Source: an uncultured Acidimicrobiales bacterium (GTDB lineage: Bacteria > Actinomycetota > Acidimicrobiia > Acidimicrobiales > SZUA-35). From it: a stretch of DNA of 64,000 nt. The notes below the pieces were generated by a model that was given only the letters and a program-made list of their open reading frames with translations, searched no databases and was not told the DNA's origin. Position numbers and translations under genes: made by a program. Each line of letters opens with the position of its first letter. Positions within the stretch are counted from its first letter, which is position 1. Positions 44,882 to 54,000 of this stretch are shown piece after piece. The DNA is taken from assembly GCA_938029215.1 (NCBI GenBank), contig CALHFG010000022.1, forward strand, positions 1-64,000, read 5' to 3'.

Positions 44882-47251
44882 CTAGGAAACGGCAAGCTTG
44901 TAGCCTGTTGTGCGCTGAACCAGTGTGCGGCCAAGGGGAGCGATAATGTCTTCGAAGTCTTCGACGGTCAGACCCTGCCCGTGGGTCGCGCCTGCGGCCC
45001 GGCTGATGTTCTCACTCATGAGCGTTCCGCCCAGATCGTTGCATCCGGCCTGAAGCATTTGGCGAGCACCTTCGACTCCGATCTTGACCCAGCTTGCCTG
45101 AACGTTTGGGATCAACGCCCCGTAGGCCAAACGAGCGACGGCATGCACCAGCAAGGTCTCACGGAAGGTTGGTCCGCGGCGGGCCATTTTCCGTAGATAG
45201 ATGGGTGCGGCCATATGGATAAAGGGCAAACCGACAAACTCGGTGAATCCGCCCGTCTCCTCCTGAAGATCACGCGTGATGAGGAGATGTTTGACCCAGC
45301 TCTGTGGGGTCTCAACCGCCCCGAACATCATCGTGACGTTGCTGTGGAGTCCGACCTTATGCGCGACTCGATGCGCCTCGAGCCACTCTTCGGTGTTGAT
45401 CTTGTCAGGGCACAGAATCTCTCGAACCTCGTCGTCAAGAATTTCGGCTGCGGTTCCGGGCAGGGACTTCTGGCCTGCCTCCATAAGGCGAGTGAGGTAG
45501 CTCTCGAGCGACTCGTTCAGGCGCTTGGCGCCCTCGGTGACCTCGAGTGCGGTGAAGCCATGGATGTGGATATCCGGTGCTACCGCGCGCACCGCCTTGG
45601 TGACATCGATGTAGTACTCGCCATCGAAGTCCGGGTGAATGCCGCCTTGTAGACAGACCTCGGTGGCGCCGGCCTCCACGGCCTCGACGACACGCTCCTG
45701 CATCTGCTCCAGGGTGAGGAGATACGGGGCGCCGCGAAGGTTTAGGCTGAGTGGTCCTTTGGAGAACCCACAGAACCGACACTTGAACGTGCAGACATTC
45801 GTGTAGTTGATATTTCGGTTCTTGACGAAGGTAACCGCGTCGCCCACGAGCCGCCGGCGTAGGTCGTCGGCGGCTTTGGCGATATGGCCAACGTCTGAGC
45901 CGCGTGCGGTGATGAGAGTGAGTAATTCGTCGAAGCCGGGCTGTTCTCCGGCTCCGATGCCACTGAGCACCTCGCTCACCGGACGGGTCGCCGTGGCGGT
46001 CGGCTCAATGATGTGAGGCGGGATGGCTGGCGAGCCGCTGTACCACTGGGTGGACCGCTCGCCGGTGAGAATTACCTCGGCACCGTCTGTTCCGGTGTCG
46101 GCCGCGATGAATTCGGCTTTCTCAGGGAACACAGAGCCGGGGTCGTCCCGGGCGAGGCTCTCGCTGTCGGATCGGTCCATGACCGCAAACCGGAGGTCTT
46201 CGTGGATCCAACGGTCGGGATCTTGCGCGAATTCGGGGTAGATCGTGAGGCGCGGTGCCAGAACGTGTCCGTGAGCCTCGGTGGTCGAGCGAATCCGTTC
46301 GAGTTCGGGCCAGGGGCGTTCGGGGTTCACGTGATCGGCGGTCACTGGCGACACTCCGCCCCAGTCGTCGATGCCCGCACTGAGAAGTTGGCCAAAGTCA
46401 TCGCTCAGATTCGGTGGTGCTTGCAAATGGACCTCGGGAGGAAGAATGATTCGAGCCAGCGCAATCGCTCGTAGGTAGTCCTCGCTCGGACACGCATCGT
46501 GTTTCCACATGCTCGTGCCCTCCTTTGGAAGGAAGTTTTGAACGATGACTTCCTGCACATGACCGAACCTGCGGTGGGAGACAGCGATTGCTTCGAGAGC
46601 GGTGATCCGGTCGGCCTCGGTCTCTCCGATCCCAACGAGGATGCCGGTGGTGAACGGGATGGCGAGCTCGCCCGCAGCATCCAAGGTGGCGAGCCTTCGT
46701 GCTGGCACCTTGTCGGGCGCGTTGCGGTGAGCATCAAGATCGTCTCGCAACGACTCGATCATCATGCCTTGGCTGGGCGAGACCGATCGCAGTTTGTCGA
46801 GCTCGTCGGAGTAGAGCGCACCGGCATTTGCGTGGGGGAGCAAGCCGGTTTCTTCATACACCTGCTTGGCCATCGCGTGGAGGTAGTCAATCGTTGATTC
46901 ATAACCGTGATCGGCGAGCCAATCACGAGCGGCTGGGTATCGCAGTTCTGGACGTTCCCCTAACGTGAACAGGGCTTCATGGCAGCCAGCCCGCGCACCC
47001 CGTTTTGCGATCTTCAGAACCTCGGCCGGTGCGAGGTACGGGTGATCGAGGCGGGCCGGGGGTTGAGCGAAGGTGCAATATCCACATTGATCACGACACA
47101 GCATGGTGAGCGGAATGAACACCTTGGGCGAAAACGTTATTCGCGATCCAAACTGCCGATCGCGAATGGCGGTGGCTGCGCTCAGGAGCTCGTCGGTGCT
47201 CTTGCGGGACAATGACTGGTTGTTCGTTACGAGTTCGGTGAGTCGGGGCAT
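44882..47251 (-). CDS. fbiC: 7,8-didemethyl-8-hydroxy-5-deazariboflavin synthase, fused FbiC (coenzyme F420 biosynthesis)
   Basis: Two radical SAM halves: 'CRDQCGYCTF' and 'NVCTFKCRFCGFSKG'; 'QGGIHPDFDGEYYIDVTKAVRA'. Confidence 0.95.
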   Translation of the reverse strand: MPRLTELVTNNQSLSRKSTDELLSAATAIRDRQFGSRITFSPKVFIPLTMLCRDQCGYCTFAQPPARLDHPYLAPAEVLKIAKRGARAGCHEALFTLGERPELRYPAARDWLADHGYESTIDYLHAMAKQVYEETGLLPHANAGALYSDELDKLRSVSPSQGMMIESLRDDLDAHRNAPDKVPARRLATLDAAGELAIPFTTGILVGIGETEADRITALEAIAVSHRRFGHVQEVIVQNFLPKEGTSMWKHDACPSEDYLRAIALARIILPPEVHLQAPPNLSDDFGQLLSAGIDDWGGVSPVTADHVNPERPWPELERIRSTTEAHGHVLAPRLTIYPEFAQDPDRWIHEDLRFAVMDRSDSESLARDDPGSVFPEKAEFIAADTGTDGAEVILTGERSTQWYSGSPAIPPHIIEPTATATRPVSEVLSGIGAGEQPGFDELLTLITARGSDVGHIAKAADDLRRRLVGDAVTFVKNRNINYTNVCTFKCRFCGFSKGPLSLNLRGAPYLLTLEQMQERVVEAVEAGATEVCLQGGIHPDFDGEYYIDVTKAVRAVAPDIHIHGFTALEVTEGAKRLNESLESYLTRLMEAGQKSLPGTAAEILDDEVREILCPDKINTEEWLEAHRVAHKVGLHSNVTMMFGAVETPQSWVKHLLITRDLQEETGGFTEFVGLPFIHMAAPIYLRKMARRGPTFRETLLVHAVARLAYGALIPNVQASWVKIGVEGARQMLQAGCNDLGGTLMSENISRAAGATHGQGLTVEDFEDIIAPLGRTLVQRTTGYKLAVS

Positions 47252-47259
47252 TTCGGGCC

Positions 47260-47706
47260 TCAGGTGCTTTCGAGGGAACGGGAATTGGAGCTTCGTACTT
47301 GGCCCGGCGGGACCGAAACATCACAGGCGGGACAGTGCACGCCGAGATCGAGCGGCGTGTCGCAGCGACTGTGTTTCAGGATCGTCGGCGGTGTGCCGCT
47401 GGCGTACCAGCGGTCGCCCCACATCATGAGGGCGATGAGCGACGCGGAAAGATCGGCGCCCTTAGGGGTCAGGCGGTACTCATGGCGCAGGGGCCGATCC
47501 TGGTATGGGACTTTGTCGAGCACGCCGTCTGAAACCAGTTGCTGGAGTCGGTCCGAAAGCAGGTTTTTCGCTACCCCAAGCTCGGCTTGAATTTCGCTAA
47601 AGCGATGGTGTCCTCGAAAGACATCGCGCAGAATGAGCAACGTCCAGCGATCACCGATCACACCGAGGGTTGCCTCGATTGAGCAGAGTGAAGTCTCAGA
47701 ACCCAT
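47260..47706 (-). CDS. HxlR-family transcriptional regulator
   Basis: 'CSIEATLGVIGDRWTLLILRDVFRGHHRFSEIQAELGVAKNLLSDRLQQLVSDGVL'. Confidence 0.92.
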   Translation of the reverse strand: MGSETSLCSIEATLGVIGDRWTLLILRDVFRGHHRFSEIQAELGVAKNLLSDRLQQLVSDGVLDKVPYQDRPLRHEYRLTPKGADLSASLIALMMWGDRWYASGTPPTILKHSRCDTPLDLGVHCPACDVSVPPGQVRSSNSRSLEST

Positions 47707-47721
47707 TCTCCAAGACTAGTA

Positions 47722-47738
47722 GGTTGCAAAGTTAAACC
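47722..47738. promoter_or_regulatory. Imperfect palindrome just upstream of hxlR-type gene (candidate autoregulatory site)
   Basis: GGTTGCAAAGTTAAACC, arms GGTTnnA/TnnAACC, 16 bp from the start codon. Confidence 0.35.
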
Positions 47739-47757
47739 GACAATTTCAGAGCAATAC

Positions 47758-48375
47758 TCAGCGCCGACGGGAATTGGTCGTCCAGTGCGTTGGCCATTGG
47801 TCCTGCTTCGCAATCGGTACTCGCCACTGGGATGATGGGCCAGACATCGAACTGTGATGAGTGTTGAGGGCACTCTGCAAGGCCGCCGGGTCGAGTCGAT
47901 GGTCGTCAGCAGCCCATCGGGTAACGCCGCCACTCTCGAGGGTGTCGGCGAGAATCTCGAGCACGCCCGACACTCCGATCGACCACAGTTGGAGATCAGG
48001 ATCCGCGTAACTTCCGAAATAGGCGCGTGAACCCGGGTGTTGCTCGGTCTGCAGCTCCATCCAGATCATTCCCTTGCCGTACTTCGCGATCGGCACGAGG
48101 AGTTCTGGAAACCCCAGGCCGATCATTCCGTCTCGGCACGCCAGTGCTTCGGTTGGAGTCAAGAACCCGTCGTAGGCGGGTCGGCTGAACTGCTCTGGCG
48201 ACCACCAGGTCCAGAAGTCTCGGAGTTCGGTGGGGAGCGAGAGCGGGTCAAGGCTTGCGGTGATCAGCTTGATCTGCTGCGCGCTTTCCCGAAGTGACCG
48301 GTCCGGGCTGCAATAGATCCCGTATTCGGCGACCGCGGTTGCCACGCGCGAGGTTGCGGCCTCCAAGAGGATCAT
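47758..48375 (-). CDS. SMI1/KNR4 (SUKH)-like protein
   Basis: 'DPLSLPTELRDFWTWWSPEQFSRPAYDGFLTPTEALACRDGM'; general SUKH-like pattern, weak. Confidence 0.4.
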   Translation of the reverse strand: MILLEAATSRVATAVAEYGIYCSPDRSLRESAQQIKLITASLDPLSLPTELRDFWTWWSPEQFSRPAYDGFLTPTEALACRDGMIGLGFPELLVPIAKYGKGMIWMELQTEQHPGSRAYFGSYADPDLQLWSIGVSGVLEILADTLESGGVTRWAADDHRLDPAALQSALNTHHSSMSGPSSQWRVPIAKQDQWPTHWTTNSRRR

Positions 48376-48481
48376 TCCTTCATCTCCACAGGTCAGAAGG
48401 TAAAGCAGCCGGGCCCTTGGCTACATGGGTAGAACCACTGTTGGTGGTGCCGCGGGCGATCGCTAGTTCATGGAAGGTTTG

Positions 48482-48763
48482 TCAGTCGACCCGAACCCGC
48501 AGTGAGCGTCTGGTCACTGCGCAGCCGCTCATCCACAGCGCCAAGGCTAATGCAAGGACAGCCCCGCTGGCCGAATCGTTGGCGTCGGAGAACGCTAAAA
48601 CCCCCGACTCTGCCGACGGAGACTTGCTGGTAAGAATGAGCATCATGACCGACATCATCATGATTGCGGCCAGGATCACTCGGTAGTCGACCGAGGAAGC
48701 AATTGCGCGACCGCGTGAGTGAGGTGGGTACGTCGACTCGCCGGTCGAAAAGGTTGGCGGCAT
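48482..48763 (-). CDS. Small putative two-TM membrane protein
   Basis: 'VILAAIMMMSVMMLILTS' and 'SGAVLALALALWMSGCAV' hydrophobic segments; a competing overlapping frame exists. Confidence 0.35.
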   Translation of the reverse strand: MPPTFSTGESTYPPHSRGRAIASSVDYRVILAAIMMMSVMMLILTSKSPSAESGVLAFSDANDSASGAVLALALALWMSGCAVTRRSLRVRVD

Positions 48764-48870
48764 CCATGCATCTTTGCCGCTCGGGACACCTCGTGTCCAC
48801 GTTTCGAACCGGAAATTAACTCGCTCGTACTCCTACATTTGGCACCTGGATGCCACGGCAGGGGTGGACT

Positions 48871-49647
48871 CTAGGCTGCCGGCAGTATGAGCCCGGTCTT
48901 CCAGATTGCTCGGTCGCCGGTATGTACGGCATCGAAAGAGTTTCGACCATGGAGGACGAGGTCGTCACGCCAGGTAACACCTTCACCCCGATTCAGGCCA
49001 ACTGGCAAGATCAGTTCGCTGGGTAGACGGGTCTCGAGGAATTCATGGAAGTCTCGATTGAGCTTTTCGGCCTCGGGCGCTGGGTCGGCGCCGAGGCAAT
49101 AGAAGTTGAAGTTGAGGTCTACGGTGCCGTCGTCAGCGATCTTGACGATGGGACGGTCTTTGAAGTCGGCTGCCTTCTGATAGCGAACGTTGACCGTTTG
49201 AAGACGTTCGAGCAGTTCGGCTTCTTCGGCGGCCATGAAGTCGACAAGCGATCGCCCGGAGATGAACGTGGTCTCTCCTCCACGAGGCGCTGCAGCCTCG
49301 CAATAGAACAACATGACCCCAGCCGCCGAACTGACATAGGACTCGTCGGTGTGAAGCGGCTGTGCGTTCTTGCTATGGCGAAACGCGTCCATGTCTGGCA
49401 CATCGGACCGATAGCGGATCTCGCTCCACCTCTCGCCGGTCGGTGCCCCGCCCATCGTAAAGTCCTCGGCGATGTTTACCGGCGTGCCAATGGCCTCCAC
49501 GAGACTGTCGTAGTAGTTGCGCAAGTCCTCAGGCGTCCGAGCCGGTGAAAGCCGAACAACCTCGTGGTCTCGGATCGCTTGTCGAGCCACGATGGCATCG
49601 CTAGAGATATCACTGCCGGATAGTTCGACCGTCGTCGAGAATTTCAT
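48871..49647 (-). CDS. TauD/TfdA-family Fe(II)/2-oxoglutarate oxygenase
   Basis: 'AQPLHTDESYVSSAAGVMLFYCEAAAPRGGETTF' (HxD) and 'LVLHGRNSFDAVHTGDRAIWKTGL' (distal H and R). Confidence 0.85.
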   Translation of the reverse strand: MKFSTTVELSGSDISSDAIVARQAIRDHEVVRLSPARTPEDLRNYYDSLVEAIGTPVNIAEDFTMGGAPTGERWSEIRYRSDVPDMDAFRHSKNAQPLHTDESYVSSAAGVMLFYCEAAAPRGGETTFISGRSLVDFMAAEEAELLERLQTVNVRYQKAADFKDRPIVKIADDGTVDLNFNFYCLGADPAPEAEKLNRDFHEFLETRLPSELILPVGLNRGEGVTWRDDLVLHGRNSFDAVHTGDRAIWKTGLILPAA

Positions 49648-49750
49648 AGCCCCTCCGCATGGGTGTTTCGCCGCTCGTCTACCAATGAGGGTACCTGTTG
49701 GTGTCTTGCCGGTCGAAGGAAGAAATGCCCGGCTTACTAGGCTGTCCGGC

Positions 49751-50968
49751 TCAAGATCGTGGAACATCCTTCCACGGGATGTTCTTGTCCATACGCGGTT
49801 CACCCGGCAGACCGAGAAGTTGCTCGCCCAGAATGTTTTTCATGATCTCGGTCGTGCCACCTTCGATGCTGTTGGCCCGCACCCGAAGGAAGGCGTGGTG
49901 GATTCCTTCGCTGACACCACTGACGCTTAGGTTCTCGGGCCGTCGGAACGTGTAGTCGTAGCCGACCATGCCTGCCGCGCCCTCGAGTGACACCGCTGTG
50001 CTGAGGATTTCCTGGTTGAGCAGGGCCGACGCGAGCTTGGCGACGGACCCCTCGGGTCCGGGGTTGCCGGCTCGGCGGTTCTGCGACGCCCGCAGGTTGG
50101 TGAGACGCAGAACTTCCGAGCGGATCCACAGATCCGACACGGCGTCGCGCGCAACAGCCGTCTGTTCTTCGGTGGCAAGCGATTGCCACGCCTCCACCAG
50201 AGATGCAATGGTGCCCGACCCGCGCTTGGGAGCTCCGCCGGAACCGATTGCGGTTCGTTCGTTCATGAGCGTGGTGAGCGACGCCCGCCAGCCCTCACCG
50301 ACGTCTCCGATTCGGTGGGCATCGGGGACCCGAACGTCGGTCATATAGACCTCGTTGAATTCGGCTTCCCCGGTTATCTGGCGAAGCGGACGCACTTCTA
50401 CTCCCGGGGCTTTCATATCGAGCGCAAAGTAGGTCATTCCCTTGTGCTTTGGGGCATCGATATCGGAGCGCGTGACGAGCATTCCGAAGTCGGCAAGGTG
50501 GGCCAAGGTGTTCCACACCTTCTGGCCGTTGACGATCCACTCCTCACCGTCACGCACTGCTCTTGTTCCAAGGCCCGCGAAGTCACTTCCCGCCCCTGGC
50601 TCGCTAAAGAGCTGACACCAGCGCTCTGCGCCGGTGAACATTGGACGCAAGAATCGATCCTTTACCTCGTCTGAGCCGTGGGTGACGATGGTGGGGCCCG
50701 CGAGGTACATGAAGAACTGTGACGGCTCGGTCGCCGGTGCTCCGGCGTCGCGCACTGCCTGTTCGACCACACGTTGAAGTTGGGGGCGGACACCGAGCCC
50801 GCCGCGGCCTTCGGGAAAGTGCACCCACGCAACGCCGTAGTCGTACTGAAATCCGCGGAATTCCTCGTAGGAAAGAGAACTCGGATCGTGGTCGCGGAGA
50901 AGGTCGGCGACGGCGTCGGTTACCTTCTTCTGTTCGGCTTCAGGCGAGATCAGATCGGCGTTGGTCAC
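49751..50968 (-). CDS. Acyl-CoA dehydrogenase
   Basis: 'WCQLFSEPGAGSDFAGLGTRAVRDGEEWIVNGQKVWNTLAHLADFGMLVTR'; C-term 'EGGTTEIMKNILGEQLLGLP'. Confidence 0.93.
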   Translation of the reverse strand: MTNADLISPEAEQKKVTDAVADLLRDHDPSSLSYEEFRGFQYDYGVAWVHFPEGRGGLGVRPQLQRVVEQAVRDAGAPATEPSQFFMYLAGPTIVTHGSDEVKDRFLRPMFTGAERWCQLFSEPGAGSDFAGLGTRAVRDGEEWIVNGQKVWNTLAHLADFGMLVTRSDIDAPKHKGMTYFALDMKAPGVEVRPLRQITGEAEFNEVYMTDVRVPDAHRIGDVGEGWRASLTTLMNERTAIGSGGAPKRGSGTIASLVEAWQSLATEEQTAVARDAVSDLWIRSEVLRLTNLRASQNRRAGNPGPEGSVAKLASALLNQEILSTAVSLEGAAGMVGYDYTFRRPENLSVSGVSEGIHHAFLRVRANSIEGGTTEIMKNILGEQLLGLPGEPRMDKNIPWKDVPRS

Positions 50969-51023
50969 AAATCAATTGTTACCGCTGGCTGCGCCAGACC
51001 CAAACTGCGTCGGACCCGGGACT

Positions 51024-54000
51024 CTAGGTGCGAACCCGAGTGCCGACCAGGGCGGCTTGAACCTGTCCGGCCAATGCGGCAATCTCGTCTTCTGATTGCA
51101 GCTTGGTGCTGTAGACGAAACGAAGTTCCAGTTGATCATTGGTGATCTCGGCGATGACCGACAGCGGATGGGCTCGGATGCCATCGAGACTCACGGTTCG
51201 TCCGGATTCTTCCGGCGCCACCATGATCGTTGCGTCCGTCTCGGCGGTGATGGTTCGTCCGACATAGTTGAACAACACGTCGGCCTGGGGAAGGTCGTTC
51301 ATTGCAGACCGGACGTCCGGCTCACCATAGAACCGCAAGGCATCGAACGATGCGGCAAACTCGGACCATTCCTTTGCATCGGTGAGTTGTTCGTCGGCGG
51401 TCTTCTGAGCGAAGACGACAAAGGGTTCGTATTGCAGAAAGAACCCAACCGTCTGAGACACATCCACGCCGGCGGAATCCCGTCCGTGGCTCAACCGTTC
51501 CACAACTGCGGCTGCGGTTCCGTTTTGGTTCGCTACTGCGGTTCCAAGAGCGTTGATAATCCGCAGGTCCGGGGTGTCGGCCAGAACCTCTGCGGTTTGG
51601 GCTGTGTCCAACTGGATGCTGTAGTGGGTGGCCGCGCTATTTGCCATGGACTCACGGTCGGTGGTTCCGGGAACTGCAGGACGAACGTCCTCCCACGGAA
51701 GAGCGGTCCAACGCTCGAGCAAGGCCGCACCCGATGTTCCTGTGGCCAGGTCGGTGAGGCCGTCGATCCATGTTGGGTAGTGCTCGGTTGCGATGAGCTC
51801 CTCGGGTGATCCACCACTGAGCAGTGCGTCCAGATCGTTCATGACCGTGAAGAGCGACATCCGATCGCTCACCATGTGATGCATCAGGAAGAGCAGCCTG
51901 GTTCGACCATCGGCGATAGTGAATCGGGCCACTTTACAGGTCGGTCCGTCGAAGAGGTTGAGCGAGCGCTGGAGGTCCTCACAGGTCGACAACAGCTCAC
52001 CGTCAGCCGCCGCTCCCACCGCATCGATTGCGAACTCTTCGAGCGGAATCGAGTTGCTCGGAATGATGTTCTGGATATCGGCATCGACCACGATTAGGTT
52101 GCTACGGAGCATCGGGTGTCGCTCGCCGAGCAGTTCGAGCGTTGAACGCAGCGTTTCGTTACTCCCAAACCCGTCTTCGCGTTCCAGCAGAACCGAAATA
52201 TTGAAATGGTTCGAGTCCGCCCACCGTCGGTCGAGGAACCGGTATTGGGCCGGACCGAGGGGGAATGAGTCGTCGGGGAGTCTTGTGATGGCGGTCGCCG
52301 AATCGTTCGAGACCAATGCGCTGACCGCCGCAACCATGGCGCCGAATTCCTGGTTCGCCGTGAGGGCGTTCAGTGGGATGGAGATTCCGAATTGGGTGCT
52401 GAGCCGGGTGGCAACTCGGGCCAGTTGAAGGGAGTCGCCACCGAGAGCGCTGAAGTCATCGGTGTCGGAACACTCGATGATTCCGATCTTGTCGGTCCAC
52501 TGTTCGAGAACGGCCTGGCGCACATCGGTAGGACGGTCCTCAGATCCACTCCGATCGGCCTCAGCCTCGAGTCGTGCCTGAGCGAGGAATGGAGACTCGG
52601 CGTGGACGTCGTCGATAATTCGTTTCTGCAGGTTGGTAGGTGAGACGTGCAGGACCGGTTCGTCCGACCTAAGTGCTTGTTCGAAGACTGCGACTCCTTC
52701 CGCCGGAGTGAAGCTATTGAGCTGGTCGACAAGATCGACGTCGGTCTTATAGGTCTCACGGAAGCTGGCGGCTGCACGGACACTCATGCCCATGTCTTTC
52801 CAGTCGTCCCATGCAACGGTGATCGCCGGGACGCCATCGGCTCTCGCAGCGGCGGCGGATGCTTGTGCGTAGGTGTTGCCTGTGACGTAGCTGATCTGAC
52901 CGAATCGGTTGTGGAACAACGTGCTGGCGATCGAGCTGGAGAGCAACACAAAGTCGAGCTCGCGGGACCGAGCCAAATCGAGAACGATGGCCGAGCCGAA
53001 CGACTTGGCCGCCATCATGTCGATGCTGTCCTGACGGGTTCTGGTTGCGAGGCTTCCCCGTTGATCGGCGAGGCCAGCAACCACGATGATGCCATCCAGG
53101 TGGCCATGCACGGCTTCTGCTCGCTCAAAGGCGGAACGCATGGCGGTGTGGTCCGAGGCATTGGCCGACACGATCTCTACCGCTGCCGCCGCGGCTTCGA
53201 TTTCGGCCAGGACGTGTAGGCGGTGCGTTAGCTCGGGATTGTCGGGATCTGGCGTTGGCCGGCCCGAACGCGATGTGAGCGTGAGCTTTGCGTTGTATGC
53301 GTGTGCAAGGTGCTCAGCGATACTGAGTCCGACGCCACCGAGGCCACCGACGATGAGGTACGAGCCTCCGGGGCGGAGCTTCGATTCGGAGGCATTTGGC
53401 GTCTCTTCGATCGAAACCCAGGGTGACCACACCCGACCACCACGAAGCCCCATCACTGCTGGTTCGACCATGGTGCGACCATCGATCGAGCTGAGCGAGC
53501 TGAGCTCGGCCACGAGACCGTCGATGTCGACCGAGGAGCTTGCCACGTCGAGGAGCCGGGTAGCGATCGAGGTGAATTCGATAGGAATTACCTTCGCCGA
53601 TCCGACCAAAGCAGCAGCACCGGGTCGAACCTTCGGTGTCGGTTCAAGGTCGAATCCATCGGCGGTCAGTAGATCAAGTTGTACCGGTTCTGATCCCATG
53701 ATCGAGCCGGTGAGTCGTGCTAGTAGTTCGGCACACAGGACACCGCGAGCGAGTTCGAATTCGACGGTCGCTGAAACGGTGGCTTGGGATGTCTCTTGGT
53801 TCAACATCCAGCCGTGCACGATCTGGCGGGGCCGAATTCGACCGATGAGATCGGCCAACCCGGACTCAATTGCCTGGGCATCGAGTGGATCGGTTGAGAA
53901 ATGGCCAGCCGATACTTCCGAAAAGCCCTCACCATCGGGAGTCACGATCGTGACCGGACCGAGCTTGCTCAGTTTCTGGCTCAGTTCGGATCCGATATCA

